Under the pieces are notes generated by a model. That model saw only the letters and a program-made list of their open reading frames with translations. It did not search any database and was not told where the DNA came from. From the NCBI RefSeq assembly GCF_001403615.1, contig NZ_LN879457.1, positions 806,001-870,000 of the forward strand: a DNA stretch of 64,000 nt. The letters run 5' to 3'. The stretch comes from Desnuesiella massiliensis (GTDB taxonomy: Bacteria > Bacillota > Clostridia > Clostridiales > Clostridiaceae). Shown here in pieces: positions 1 to 9,092 of this stretch. A program made the position numbers and the translations under genes. Position 1 is the stretch's first letter; every line of letters starts with the position of its first letter.

Positions 1-67
1 ATAATACATAAATACTTTTAGGAAGATTTGAGTATTGTCTTAGAGAGCCTGGAATAAATTTAAACAT
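1..67 (-). CDS. N-terminus of a probable MFS transporter (cut by window edge)
   Basis: On the minus strand an ATG at 67 is preceded by a good ribosome-binding site (AAGGTG, 8 nt upstream) and opens a frame that runs off the window. The 22 visible residues include LPKSIYVL, which resembles the cytoplasmic N-terminus of clostridial major-facilitator transporters just before the first membrane helix. Only the start is visible, so the family call is an impression and the substrate unknown. It is divergent from the regulator at 342, and the 274 bp between them hold the palindromic element at 204-310. Confidence 0.4.
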   Translation of the reverse strand, partial: MFKFIPGSLRQYSNLPKSIYVL

Positions 68-203
68 AATATCACACCTTAAAACTAATGCTATATAACT
101 TATATATTTGACATCTTTATAAAGAAATATAACTATATAAGTAATTTATTTTAATATTTAAAGTCTTTTAAAATCCCTATCTACAAAGGTCTGTGATATA
201 ATT

Positions 204-310
204 TATAGGAGGCTGTGAAAAAGGTGTTCTATAGGTTTCGCTACACTGTGCGTGGAGCCCCACGAGCAGCCCGCGAAAAAGAATACCTATGTTTTTCACA
301 TCCTCCTATA
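204..310 (+). repeat. 107-bp palindromic MITE-like element, copy 1
   Basis: A long imperfect palindrome begins TATAGGAGG and ends CCTCCTATA, with a GC-richer core (CACGAG, GTGGAGCCCC) unlike the AT-rich flanks. Its reverse complement recurs at 22464-22571 with roughly 90% identity. It carries no coding capacity. It ends about 30 bp before the start of the LevR-type gene, so it would be transcribed as a hairpin in that leader or separate that gene from its promoter. Confidence 0.8.
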
Positions 311-341
311 GAGAGTAAGTTAAAGGTTTGGAGGAGCATAG

Positions 342-3050
342 ATGAAAAAAGTTGATAAGGTTTATAAGGTTTTATCTGATTTACAATCTGAAGGTAAAAA
401 AAGTATTTCAGCGGAAGAGCTCATGCATCACTTAAACCTTGACAGAACTAGTGTAAGTCGATACCTCAATCAATTGTTTAGAGAGGGAAGAGTTATTAAA
501 ATAAATAGTAGGCCGGTTTTATATGCCTTGGCAAAAGAACAAGAGCCTTCTGTAAAAACGGATATAAAAGTAGGGAGTCTAGATAAAATAATTGGTGCAG
601 ATTTTAGTCTTAAAGTATCTGTTCAACAAGCTAAGGCTGCTATGCTTTATCCTCCTAGGGGACTCCATACACTGATTTTAGGAGAAACCGGGGTTGGTAA
701 ATCCATGTTTGCGGAACTTATGTATGAGTTTTCTAAAGAATCTAAGATAGTTGAAGAAAATGCTCCTTTTATAAGGTTTAATTGTGCTGACTATGCAGAT
801 AATCCTCAGCTGCTTATAAGTCAGATATTTGGAGTTAAAAAGGGAGCCTATACTGGAGCTGATTATGATAGAGAAGGATTATTGAAAAAAGCCCATGGAG
901 GAATTCTTTTTTTAGACGAGGTTCATCGTTTGCCTCCCCAAGGACAAGAGATGTTATTTACTTTTATAGATAAAGGTTCCTTTAGGCCCTTAGGGGAGAC
1001 TGAAAAGATGGTAGAGGTTGAAGTTCAAATAATTGCTGCCACTACTGAATATTCACAATCTGCCTTATTAAAAACCTTTGTTAGAAGAATTCCTATGGTT
1101 ATAGAATTACCTCCTCTTAGAGAAAGAAGCTTGATAGAAAGATATTACCTATTGGTGGATTTTATAAAAGCGGAATCTAAGAGGTTAAATAAGAGTATAT
1201 ATGTAGATAAAAGTGCCTTGACTTCTTATTTATTATACGACTGCCCTAATAATATAGGCCAGCTCAAAAGCGATTTTCAGCTAGCTTGTGCCAAGGCCTT
1301 TTTAAAGTATAAAACTAAAAACATTGGTCATATACTTATTGAGCAGGAAGATTTACAGCAACAAGTAAAAAAAGGATTAATGCGAATTCAAGATTATAGA
1401 AAAGAGATCAATGAAATACTCAAAAATAAGGGTGATATTTTAAGATTTAATTATAATGAGCAAGGTAATATAAACAATGAAGTAATAACCTTAGAGAATA
1501 GTGAGAACAATGAGATTTTCTATGATATTATAGAAAAAAAACTCTCTCTACTAAAAGCTCAAGGATTATTGGAGAAGGAGATAAATCAAATACTAAATAT
1601 AGATATTGAAAGCTATTTCAGCAAATATATGAGTAGGCTTCCTGAAAAGTTTCCTAAGGATCAGCTTTATAAATTTGTAAACATGGAAATAGGTGATGTT
1701 GTAGAAAAGATATTAAGTATTGCAGAAGGAAGGCTAAATAAAACCTTTGGTGAAAAAGTTTATATTGGTTTAGCTATTCATCTTCAGGGAAGTTTAGATA
1801 GAATAAAAAATGGAAATAAAATTTATAATCCTAAACTTAATTTTATAAGAATAAACTATTCTGACGAATTCTTGACGGCTATGGAACTAGCAAAGATAAT
1901 AGAGAACAAATTTAGTATAGAAATTCCTTTAGATGAGATTGGATATTTAGCTATGTTTTTAGCCTCAGATTTGTATGAAGCAGAAATAAAAAAGGAGTCA
2001 AAGGTAGGTATACTCGTAATAATGCACGGGGACTCTACTGCAAGCAGTATGGTTAGAGTTGCCAATGGCTTAATAGGGGAGGAGTATACAGAATATCTGG
2101 ATATGCCTTTAACCATGAAAGCTGAAAAGATGTATGATATAGCAAAAAATAAGGTAATAGAAATTGATAAGGGAAAGGGAGTTCTCCTATTAGTAGATAT
2201 GGGTTCTCTTACAAACTTTGGAGAAATGATATCTGAGGAAACGGGAATAAATATAAAAACTATCGATATGGTCAGCACCCCTATGGTAATCGAGGCTTGT
2301 AGCAAGGCACTTTTGGGAAGAGAGCTGCAATCAATTTATAAATCTTGTTTAGAATTAAGCAGATATAGGATTGAAACTAGAACCAACAATTATAGTAAAA
2401 AGAAGTTTTTAATTATTACGGCTTGTTTTACTGGAGAGGGGTCTGCTGAGACCTTAAAACAAATCATAAGTCAAAATTTCACTAAAGCTTACAATATAGA
2501 GATTATAGCCTTGAACATATTGGATCGTAATGATTTTTTAACTCATGTGGAGAGCTTAAGTGAAGAGTATAAGATCATTGCCCTGGTTGGTACTGTTAAT
2601 ATGTTTATTGAAAATATACCCTTTATTCCTGCACCAGATATTTTATCCGGTGAGGGAGTTAATAAAATAAGTAAATTGATAGAAGCAGAAGAGGATTACA
2701 TAAAAATTGAAAAATCATTAAAAAACCATTTAAAGCTTGATAAAGTAGAAGACCTAGTTGGGGATTGCAGAGCTATTATTAGAAGTATTGAGAAAATACT
2801 TAGTATGGTCATAAATGAAGAAGCAAAGACAGGAATTATTCTTCATTTAGCCTTTATGGTAGATAGAATAAAAAATGAGAATGAGACTATAATACATGAA
2901 GATGTTGATGCCATGAGGAATATTTATACTAAGGAATTTATACTCATAAAGCAAACTCTTAAGCCTTTAGAGCAAAAATATCATATAGAAATAAATGATG
3001 ATGAGCTGGCTCATATAGTAAAAATCCTAATAAACAATAATGAAAATTAA
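342..3050 (+). CDS. LevR-type sigma-54-dependent activator with PTS regulatory domains
   Basis: A 902-residue enhancer-binding activator for sigma-54 RNA polymerase, controlled by PTS phosphorylation. Order: N-terminal winged helix (about 1-65), AAA+ domain with Walker A GETGVGK (114-120), sigma-54 contact loop GAYTGA (168-173) and Walker B ILFLDE (188-193), PRD1 (about 440-540), a mannose-type EIIA-like domain with MHG near residue 561, an EIIB-like segment, and PRD2 (about 800-902). The start has a GGAGG site. Length and order match LevR/DgaR-type regulators. Downstream lie a sigma-54 promoter and repeated TGTGCAA boxes ahead of the PTS IIB gene, the obvious target. PRD and EIIA histidines would sense PTS flux. 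The family is clear; the inducer is not visible. Confidence 0.93.
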   Translation: MKKVDKVYKVLSDLQSEGKKSISAEELMHHLNLDRTSVSRYLNQLFREGRVIKINSRPVLYALAKEQEPSVKTDIKVGSLDKIIGADFSLKVSVQQAKAAMLYPPRGLHTLILGETGVGKSMFAELMYEFSKESKIVEENAPFIRFNCADYADNPQLLISQIFGVKKGAYTGADYDREGLLKKAHGGILFLDEVHRLPPQGQEMLFTFIDKGSFRPLGETEKMVEVEVQIIAATTEYSQSALLKTFVRRIPMVIELPPLRERSLIERYYLLVDFIKAESKRLNKSIYVDKSALTSYLLYDCPNNIGQLKSDFQLACAKAFLKYKTKNIGHILIEQEDLQQQVKKGLMRIQDYRKEINEILKNKGDILRFNYNEQGNINNEVITLENSENNEIFYDIIEKKLSLLKAQGLLEKEINQILNIDIESYFSKYMSRLPEKFPKDQLYKFVNMEIGDVVEKILSIAEGRLNKTFGEKVYIGLAIHLQGSLDRIKNGNKIYNPKLNFIRINYSDEFLTAMELAKIIENKFSIEIPLDEIGYLAMFLASDLYEAEIKKESKVGILVIMHGDSTASSMVRVANGLIGEEYTEYLDMPLTMKAEKMYDIAKNKVIEIDKGKGVLLLVDMGSLTNFGEMISEETGINIKTIDMVSTPMVIEACSKALLGRELQSIYKSCLELSRYRIETRTNNYSKKKFLIITACFTGEGSAETLKQIISQNFTKAYNIEIIALNILDRNDFLTHVESLSEEYKIIALVGTVNMFIENIPFIPAPDILSGEGVNKISKLIEAEEDYIKIEKSLKNHLKLDKVEDLVGDCRAIIRSIEKILSMVINEEAKTGIILHLAFMVDRIKNENETIIHEDVDAMRNIYTKEFILIKQTLKPLEQKYHIEINDDELAHIVKILINNNEN

Positions 3051-3053
3051 TAT

Positions 3054-3177
3054 ATTGTGCGATACTGTGCAATGCAATAATACTGTGCAAGAATAGTGGG
3101 ATAGTGTGCAATAAAATAAAGCACTATTTCGCTATTTTTTTCCCTTAAAGGCTTGTAATAGTGAAACATTGCACAGT
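3054..3177 (+). promoter_or_regulatory. Upstream activator boxes for the LevR-type regulator
   Basis: The motif ACTGTGCAAT or close variants occurs at 3064-3073, 3082-3091 and 3103-3112 (AGTGTGCAAT), with ATTGTGCGAT at 3054-3063, and once inverted as ATTGCACAGT at 3168-3177. Clustered, partly palindromic copies just upstream of a -24/-12 promoter and directly downstream of an enhancer-binding-protein gene are what a LevR-family upstream activating sequence looks like. Binding by this regulator is inferred. Confidence 0.7.
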
Positions 3178-3183
3178 TATAAT

Positions 3184-3199
3184 TGGCATGCAATTTGCT
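3184..3199 (+). promoter_or_regulatory. Sigma-54 (-24/-12) promoter
   Basis: TGGCATGCAATTTGCT matches the consensus TGGCAYG-N4-TTGCW at every key position, with GG and GC dinucleotides correctly spaced. Transcription should start near 3211, giving a leader of about 48 nt before the PTS IIB start at 3259. Confidence 0.88.
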
Positions 3200-3258
3200 A
3201 AATATATAAGTGTAAGTTATATAAGGTTTAAATAAAAGTTAATCAGGAGGAATAGTAT

Positions 3259-3570
3259 ATGATAAGAGTATTATTAATTTGTTCAGCAGGTATGTCAACA
3301 AGTATGCTAGTAGCTAAAATGAGACAGGCAGCAGAAAAGCAAGGTATAGAGGCAGAGATAAATGCAGTAGGGGAATCCCAACTTTCTAACTATGTAGATA
3401 AAATAGATGCATTATTGCTTGGACCACAGGTTAGATTTTTACACAATAAGATAAAAACAAGCTTAGAGCCTAAAGGAATACCAGTAGAAGTTATAAACAA
3501 TATGGACTATGGTACTATGAATGGGGAAAAAGTATTAAAGCAAGCTATAGATATGGTAAATAATAAGTAA
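3259..3570 (+). CDS. PTS lactose/cellobiose-family IIB
   Basis: A 103-residue cytoplasmic phosphocarrier that passes phosphate from IIA to the incoming sugar at IIC. The N-terminus has the family signature IIB loop CSAGMSTS with active-site Cys8, followed by the usual alpha/beta fold; length is normal for CelA/ChbB proteins. It has an AGGAGG site. It is first in a short sigma-54-driven unit with IIA (62-nt gap). No IIC lies in this unit; the likely partner is the IIC at 9418-10710 on the opposite strand. Substrate class (diglucoside, chitobiose-like) is only suggested by family. Confidence 0.93.
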   Translation: MIRVLLICSAGMSTSMLVAKMRQAAEKQGIEAEINAVGESQLSNYVDKIDALLLGPQVRFLHNKIKTSLEPKGIPVEVINNMDYGTMNGEKVLKQAIDMVNNK

Positions 3571-3632
3571 TAAAGATAGTAAAAATCACGTCACATATAT
3601 TGCAAAAGTTATAATAGAAAGAGGTAAATTTA

Positions 3633-3938
3633 ATGGAGCAAATAGTTTTAAATCTTATAATGAACAGCGGAGATGCTAGAAGCTATGCAATGGAAGCTAT
3701 ACAAGCTGCCAAGGATGGAGATTTTAATAATGCAGAGGATTTGATGAAGAAATGCAATGAGCAGTTAGATCATGCTCATGCTGCTCAAACCAATCTTATT
3801 CATTCTGAGGCCAGTGGAAATAAAACTGAGTTTTCATTACTTCTTGTACATGCTCAAGATCACCTTATGACAACCATAACTTTAAAGGATCTTGCTTTAG
3901 AAATCATAGATATACACAAAAAAATAGATGCTAATTAA
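3633..3938 (+). CDS. PTS lactose/cellobiose-family IIA
   Basis: A 101-residue all-helical IIA phosphocarrier that takes phosphate from HPr and gives it to IIB. The family signature VHAQDHLM holds the conserved histidines (73 and 77), one of which is phosphorylated. Length is typical of ChbA/LicA. An AGAGGT site lies ahead of the start. It is the last gene of the sigma-54 unit and ends at a strong bidirectional terminator shared with the convergent operon. Confidence 0.93.
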   Translation: MEQIVLNLIMNSGDARSYAMEAIQAAKDGDFNNAEDLMKKCNEQLDHAHAAQTNLIHSEASGNKTEFSLLLVHAQDHLMTTITLKDLALEIIDIHKKIDAN

Positions 3939-3942
3939 AAAA

Positions 3943-3974
3943 GCAAAGAGTCAGTGTTAAAGCTGACTCTTTGC
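3943..3974. terminator. Bidirectional terminator between convergent PTS and KDG units
   Basis: A perfect 12-bp stem (GCAAAGAGTCAG / CTGACTCTTTGC) with an 8-nt loop. A-rich sequence precedes it and T-rich sequence follows, so it can end both the IIB-IIA message and the minus-strand operon. Confidence 0.88.
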
Positions 3975-3988
3975 CTTCTTATGAAAAC

Positions 3989-5002
3989 TTATCTAAAAAT
4001 ATCAGTTTTGTCCTTTTGCATTAATCTATAGATAGATTTCTTACTAACTACAGGGCTATCTCCATAGGTGGTATGAGCAAGAACAGCACTGCAGGCAGCA
4101 AACTCTAAAGCCTCGGATGTATCTAAATTCTCCAGAAGAGAGTAGATTATACCCGCAGCAAATCCATCGCCAGCACCGATTCTATCTAAGATTTTAAGCT
4201 CGTATTCACTGCTTTCATGATAGCCATTAGCATCTATTAAATATCCCTTTATATACTGATGATCGCTGGACTCTATGCTTCTATAGGTTCCACAGATAGT
4301 ATGGATATTATATTTACTTCTCATTTTTAATAGCACATTATGAGCAATATTATCTTCTTTTTCATCTTTATCTGGTTCAATGTCTAATATTAGGTTAGCA
4401 TCCTTATAACCAGCAAAGACTACGCTGCAATATTTTAAAATTTCTTCATATTGTGTTTTTGCAAAGCTGTAGTCCTTATCTCCCCATAAGGAAGGTCTAT
4501 AGTTAAAATCAAAGAATATCCTTATGTTCTTTTCATAAGCTTTTTTTGCTAGTTCCAAGGATAATTTTCTAGTATTATCATTAAGAGCTAGGGATATTCC
4601 GCAGATATGAACAGCATCAATATCTTGTAATATTTTATCAAAATCATAGTCCTCCATAGTGCTTTGACAAAAGGCGCTATTTTGCCTGTTCATATAAGTT
4701 ACTTCTGTGGCTCTAGAGCCGAAGCCTGTTTCTAAAAAGTATATACCTATATAATTTCCGCCGAAATTTATATAATCATCCTTTACACCTAATTTACGAA
4801 GGTAAGCACCAGCGGCATAACCTACATTATTATGGGGAAGTTTGCTGGCTAAATAAGTTTCATAGCCCATTTGATATAAGCCGGAAAGAATGTTTACACC
4901 TGTTCCAGAGAAAATATATTTTAGATCCTCAGACTGAGAAAGCAGCTTATGGTCAGGAACCATAAGCCTCATCATAACTTCACCAAAAGCTAATACTTTC
5001 AT
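3989..5002 (-). CDS. kdgK: PfkB-family sugar kinase, probable 2-keto-3-deoxygluconate kinase
   Basis: A 337-residue ribokinase/PfkB kinase. The C-terminal signature DRIGAGDGFAAG contains the GAGD anion hole (276-279) with catalytic Asp279. The N-terminal part, with GEVMMRL and the FSGTGVN substrate region, resembles KDG kinases. It would phosphorylate 2-keto-3-deoxygluconate to KDPG for the aldolase immediately upstream. It is the last gene of the seven-gene minus-strand operon, 6 nt from the aldolase. A GGAG site lies 9 nt from the ATG. KDG specificity rests mainly on neighbours; another keto-deoxy sugar is possible. Confidence 0.82.
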   Translation of the reverse strand: MKVLAFGEVMMRLMVPDHKLLSQSEDLKYIFSGTGVNILSGLYQMGYETYLASKLPHNNVGYAAGAYLRKLGVKDDYINFGGNYIGIYFLETGFGSRATEVTYMNRQNSAFCQSTMEDYDFDKILQDIDAVHICGISLALNDNTRKLSLELAKKAYEKNIRIFFDFNYRPSLWGDKDYSFAKTQYEEILKYCSVVFAGYKDANLILDIEPDKDEKEDNIAHNVLLKMRSKYNIHTICGTYRSIESSDHQYIKGYLIDANGYHESSEYELKILDRIGAGDGFAAGIIYSLLENLDTSEALEFAACSAVLAHTTYGDSPVVSKKSIYRLMQKDKTDIFR

Positions 5003-5008
5003 ATCAAA

Positions 5009-5749
5009 TTACTCCACAACTCTTTTTATGATTTCATAGATTTTCATTATGTCTTCTACCTTAGTCTTACCAGTAGCTTTATCTACTATAGAGGTATAAA
5101 CATGAGGAACAACTTTTTTAACTCCTGCTTTAAGAGCTATAGTAAGTATTTCTTCAAAATTATCTAAATCTATTCCGCCGGTTGGCTCCAATATAAAGTC
5201 TTGTTTTGCGCAAGCTTCTGCTAGAACTTTATATTCCTCTATGGTGTTTAATCCGTTCATTGGGAAGAATTTAACGGAGCTTGCCCCCATATCCTTTAAC
5301 ATTTCAATAGCAGTCTCTACAGATACAATACCATCCTCAGCTTTTGAACTTAAAGGTCCAGTGGATACTTTAACATAACCAACTTTTCCGCAAGGAGATA
5401 TCAAAGCATTTACTAAGGTTTCCTTTTGACCTAACAATGCGCGGGTATAACCTACCCCAGTAAATACTTGATTCACGTGTTGAGGTTGTAACTCTTTAGA
5501 TATTTCCGCTGCCATTTTCCACTGATTTGGATCTCCAGCACCTAATCCTACAGATACCGCATTATTTATTTCTTTAGCATACAATTTCATATCTTCCACT
5601 GCAGCTTCTACAGTAGGGTAGTTTTTAGATAGTAATCCTACTAATATGTGACCATCTATAGCTTCATATATTTCTTTAGCGTTTTCTATAGAATTTGCAA
5701 GCACATTAATGCACACTCTATCTTTATAAAATTTAGCTTCTTTCATCAT
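5009..5749 (-). CDS. dgaF: DgaF-like 2-keto-3-deoxy-6-phosphogluconate aldolase
   Basis: A 246-residue TIM-barrel class I aldolase of the KDGP aldolase (DgaF) group. The motif SSVKFFPMNG supplies the Schiff-base lysine (Lys160); PTGGID follows near the phosphate-binding end. It would cleave KDPG to pyruvate and glyceraldehyde-3-phosphate. It lies 2 nt after dgaE, the same pairing as in Salmonella dgaEF, where the two enzymes catabolise D-glucosaminate. GGAGG precedes the doubled ATG. The residue pattern fits DgaF better than the shorter Eda-type KDPG aldolases. Confidence 0.88.
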   Translation of the reverse strand: MMKEAKFYKDRVCINVLANSIENAKEIYEAIDGHILVGLLSKNYPTVEAAVEDMKLYAKEINNAVSVGLGAGDPNQWKMAAEISKELQPQHVNQVFTGVGYTRALLGQKETLVNALISPCGKVGYVKVSTGPLSSKAEDGIVSVETAIEMLKDMGASSVKFFPMNGLNTIEEYKVLAEACAKQDFILEPTGGIDLDNFEEILTIALKAGVKKVVPHVYTSIVDKATGKTKVEDIMKIYEIIKRVVE

Positions 5750-5751
5750 AA

Positions 5752-6870
5752 TTACTTACCTCCGATTATTTCTATAATTCTATTTTCAATTATTTTTAGT
5801 TCTTCATGGCTAACACTTCTTATATCAATTTCTATTTTGCCCTCATTAGCTCTATAATCTCTAGTATATATAGCTATAGGGCCATCCTTTAATTTCTTAA
5901 CTATATCTTTAGCCTCTAAACCTAAAATATCACTATTAAAGCTCAATTGACCTCTTACTATATCTCTTCCGGCTGCATCTTTTATGGAGCTAGCTTCAAT
6001 GCCCTTTATATTGTTAAGGGTATTTATGAAGCTCTCTAATCTTTTATTAAGTTCTTCACCAGTAATTTTTATGCTGTTTTCATATAGCTCAATAGCTTTA
6101 GCAAGACCTAATATATTTTCTTTTCCAACCTTCATAGCTCTTCCTATACCTTGGCTTTGAAGCTTAATAAGATCGATATATTTCTTTTTGCCTATAACTA
6201 AACCAGAAGTAGGTCCTTCTATGGCTTTTGCTCCACTATATATTACCACATCAACACCAAGGTTATAATATTTCCTTAAATCTTCTTCCGCAGCAGCATC
6301 AATAATAACAGGGAGATTATATTTTCTGCCTAATTCAACTAATTCTTCAATTGAAACTATGCCTTTTTGTACGCAATGGTGGGATTTTACATACATTAAA
6401 GCTATGGTGTTTTCATTTATTAATGTCTCTACATGCTCTTTTTTACATTGGTTAGAGTAGCCAGCTTCCTTAAGCAAGCCTCCGCCTAATTCTATCATGG
6501 TTTGAACAGGGCAACCATAGTCTACATTGTGTCCCTTAGGTAGTATAACCTCTCTAGGAACATTATATTTTCTGCTATGCAGGTTAAGAATCATATCTAA
6601 ATTATCCTTTGAAATCAAGGAAGCAATGGTCATAGCAATACCTGCTGAGGCGCTGGACACTATATAAGCAGATTCTATATTAAGGGTTTTAGCTATATAA
6701 GCTCCAGTTTTGTCTAATAAATCCTTTATTTCAAAGAATTTTGTAGCGCCTTCCTTCATGCTAAGTAAAACTTCCTCCTGTAAAGTAGAAACACCTAGGA
6801 TGGTCATTTTACCAGAGGCATTTATTACTTGTTTTAATCCATACTTTTCGTAAAGGGATAAATCACTCAT
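5752..6870 (-). CDS. dgaE: DgaE-family PLP-dependent ammonia-lyase
   Basis: A 372-residue SelA-like fold-type I PLP enzyme of the D-glucosaminate-6-phosphate ammonia-lyase family. YSGAKAIEGPTSG holds the PLP lysine (Lys215); DAAAEEDLRKYY supplies the cofactor-contacting aspartate (Asp191). It would remove ammonia and water from a 2-amino-2-deoxy-aldonate to give a 2-keto-3-deoxy acid. Its ATG overlaps the stop of the upstream amidohydrolase by one base, implying coupled translation. It is not selenocysteine synthase: it is short, and next to dgaF. Because a KDG kinase is in the same operon, the substrate may be unphosphorylated glucosaminate; that is inference. Confidence 0.87.
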   Translation of the reverse strand: MSDLSLYEKYGLKQVINASGKMTILGVSTLQEEVLLSMKEGATKFFEIKDLLDKTGAYIAKTLNIESAYIVSSASAGIAMTIASLISKDNLDMILNLHSRKYNVPREVILPKGHNVDYGCPVQTMIELGGGLLKEAGYSNQCKKEHVETLINENTIALMYVKSHHCVQKGIVSIEELVELGRKYNLPVIIDAAAEEDLRKYYNLGVDVVIYSGAKAIEGPTSGLVIGKKKYIDLIKLQSQGIGRAMKVGKENILGLAKAIELYENSIKITGEELNKRLESFINTLNNIKGIEASSIKDAAGRDIVRGQLSFNSDILGLEAKDIVKKLKDGPIAIYTRDYRANEGKIEIDIRSVSHEELKIIENRIIEIIGGK

Positions 6871-7991
6871 TAAAGACGAACCTCCTCTAAATCTATATAT
6901 TCACCCTTTAAAACCACAGCTAAAGGTATTACTTTTTTATCTCCTTTTATTACAGTGCCAAGAGAGTCAATAAGTTCTACTTCTTCATCCGTTATGGTGA
7001 AAATAGTGATATCTGCATCCATATCTTTTTCTAAACGACCTTTCTTGGCCAGGTTAATAGCCTTTGCAGGGTTTATTGTCACTAAAGGTATTAGTTCCGC
7101 TAAAGAATAGCCTAAGTATAAAAATTTTGATAGAGTAGTAGCCATATTAAATACTGGTCCATTAATTCTGTTTCTAAAATATATATCTGTGCTTATACTA
7201 TGAGGCTTAATTTGAGCTTTTTTTCCCTGCTCTGCTACTCTAAAGCTAAAGCTTTCTTTTCCATGGCCTACATCTAGATGTAACCCTCTGTCTAAAGCTG
7301 ACAAAAGTTCTTTTTTAGGAGCACCTTCTTTATCAAATAAACCATTCTCTTTTCCATGATAGCAATGAGTTAGTATATCATTTTTGCCTAATAAAGAAAG
7401 GATTTCTTCAATTTCTGGGGGCTTGGTTCCTATGTGTACCATAAGAGGTATATGATTATTTTCAGCTTTTGCTTTTAAAGCAAGCTTTAGAGGTAGTATA
7501 CCATTATCGCCAACTACGCTTTTACTCATTCTAGCCTTTAATCCAATTATAAAGTCTGGATATTTTTCTATACTGCTTTTTATTAACTCTAAATCTATAT
7601 TATTTAAGTCAGACAGCTCATTTTGCTGAACTATACCAGTCTTAGATATATTTAAAAAGGCATAAACATTTGTTTTATATTGTCCTGATAGATTATAAAA
7701 ATCTTCTATATTTAAAGCTCCAGCGGTACCAGTATCTACTACGGTAGTTACCCCTGATTTTAAACCTATTTCATCAGGATTGTCACTATATAGCTCTAGA
7801 CCTGTATAGGAATGGGTATGCAAATCTATCCATCCTGCACTTACATATTTGTTACCCTTAAGCTCTATTATCTCTTTAAAGTTATCTCTGTTTATATTTT
7901 TATTTATTTCTAGTATTTTGCTGTTATGAATTGCTATATCGCAAATTTCTCCTGAAACTAACTTTGCGCTTTTTAATAATAAATCGTACAT
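6870..7991 (-). CDS. Amidohydrolase/deacetylase-family metallohydrolase
   Basis: A 373-residue dihydroorotase-like metal-dependent amidohydrolase. The metal ligands visible are HTH (58-60) after AGWID, a later HIG, HCYHG, and the DVGHG region. The family is found beside dgaE/dgaF-like genes in Firmicutes and Enterobacteria and is thought to act as a deacetylase. Here it would remove the N-acetyl group so that the amino-aldonate can enter the ammonia-lyase. It overlaps dgaE by one base and lies 2 nt after mupG. The substrate is inferred from context; it could also be a hydrolase of a cyclic amide. Confidence 0.8.
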   Translation of the reverse strand: MYDLLLKSAKLVSGEICDIAIHNSKILEINKNINRDNFKEIIELKGNKYVSAGWIDLHTHSYTGLELYSDNPDEIGLKSGVTTVVDTGTAGALNIEDFYNLSGQYKTNVYAFLNISKTGIVQQNELSDLNNIDLELIKSSIEKYPDFIIGLKARMSKSVVGDNGILPLKLALKAKAENNHIPLMVHIGTKPPEIEEILSLLGKNDILTHCYHGKENGLFDKEGAPKKELLSALDRGLHLDVGHGKESFSFRVAEQGKKAQIKPHSISTDIYFRNRINGPVFNMATTLSKFLYLGYSLAELIPLVTINPAKAINLAKKGRLEKDMDADITIFTITDEEVELIDSLGTVIKGDKKVIPLAVVLKGEYIDLEEVRL

Positions 7992-7993
7992 TT

Positions 7994-9091
7994 TTATTGC
8001 TCTCTTTCCGGTACTAATTTAAATTTACTCCAAGGTTCAATAAAATCTAAGAGTATTAGCTCATCTTTAGCTATTCTGCCAACTAAATTTTTTCTTTCAT
8101 CATAACAGCTCTCTAAAACCAATTGTAATTCACCTTTATATTTTCCAAATTGGTCATTACCTATTACTACATCTCCAGGCTTGAACTCAATTTTATTGTC
8201 ATGCTCTGGAATGCTTTCTTTAGCATATTTTTTTCTTACCTCTGTAGATCTAACCACTTGAGAAGATATGTCTCCTCTTCTAAAATGCTGTTCCTTAAAC
8301 ATGATTGTTTTTTCTATATCTGAAGTGCCTTCTAAAGTTTCTATAGATAGCTCTACCTGATATTTATTTACTTTTGATAGTGCCTTAAGCTCTTCTTCAG
8401 AAGCATAGGCATTTCCTATAATTACATCATCTATTAGCCCTGTAGCATATAAATGCTTTGCTTGAACCTCAATAGGTAGATTTCTATGAATTTCTAAAGT
8501 GCATAATCCATCATTTATATTCCAGGGTCCGATATTGGCATCTTTGGCACTAATAAAAGCAGCAGTTCTAACACCATATTTTTTAAAGCGCTGGCTGCAT
8601 TTTAGGAAAAAGTCATAAGGAAGTCCTGTACCCTTTTGAGGGTAAAAATTATGACAACCATATATAAATGGAGTATTGGGTTTATAAGTGATGATATTGT
8701 CTAAATAAGCTACATCATTGCTCATATTAAGCTCGATTTTTAAATTATATTCATTAAAGGAAAGGAGAGCTTCCTTATTTCCATCAAAGCCTAAATCAAG
8801 TCTTATGCCATCAGCACCTAACTCATGGAAAAAGCTTAGATTGTCGTAAGAAATACCTAAGGCGTCAAAAATGTTTGGAGCTATGTCCAATATTACCTCA
8901 AAATTAAAAGTTTTTGCATAGGAAATAATGCTAGAAAAATGCTCTTTAATCATCTCTTTAGAATGAGAAACAGATAACATACACATAAAAATCCTAGAAA
9001 AGCCGTATCTAGAGGCTAATTCTATATATTTTTTATCTTCTGCTATGACAGAGTGTTCTGGATAAATTGATATACCTAGTCTACGTTCCAT
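7994..9091 (-). CDS. mupG: MupG-family (DUF871) 6-phospho-glycosidase
   Basis: A 365-residue TIM-barrel protein with a C-terminal cyclophilin-like domain (from about 240). The opening GISIYPEH, the LRLDLGF region and CHNFYPQKGTGL are typical of DUF871/MupG proteins. The characterised S. aureus member cleaves 6-phospho-MurNAc-GlcNAc. Here it probably cleaves a PTS-imported phosphorylated disaccharide. GGAGGT lies 7 nt from the ATG. A paralog lies at 42357-43433 with the equivalent motif CHNYYPRLNTGI. It follows the small membrane protein by 1 nt. Exact substrate unknown. Confidence 0.85.
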   Translation of the reverse strand: MERRLGISIYPEHSVIAEDKKYIELASRYGFSRIFMCMLSVSHSKEMIKEHFSSIISYAKTFNFEVILDIAPNIFDALGISYDNLSFFHELGADGIRLDLGFDGNKEALLSFNEYNLKIELNMSNDVAYLDNIITYKPNTPFIYGCHNFYPQKGTGLPYDFFLKCSQRFKKYGVRTAAFISAKDANIGPWNINDGLCTLEIHRNLPIEVQAKHLYATGLIDDVIIGNAYASEEELKALSKVNKYQVELSIETLEGTSDIEKTIMFKEQHFRRGDISSQVVRSTEVRKKYAKESIPEHDNKIEFKPGDVVIGNDQFGKYKGELQLVLESCYDERKNLVGRIAKDELILLDFIEPWSKFKLVPEREQ

Positions 9092-9092
9092 A

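Noticed and set aside
1856..2305. 149-residue minus-strand ORF inside the LevR-type gene
   Set aside because: Antisense shadow of a clear coding region; hydrophobic, no ribosome-binding site. Similar shadows at 43967-44284, 60615-61085 and 62864-63340 were dropped for the same reason.
5752..6870. Selenocysteine synthase (SelA)
   Set aside because: SelA is about 460 residues and beside selB; this 372-residue protein sits next to a KDPG-type aldolase, as DgaE does.
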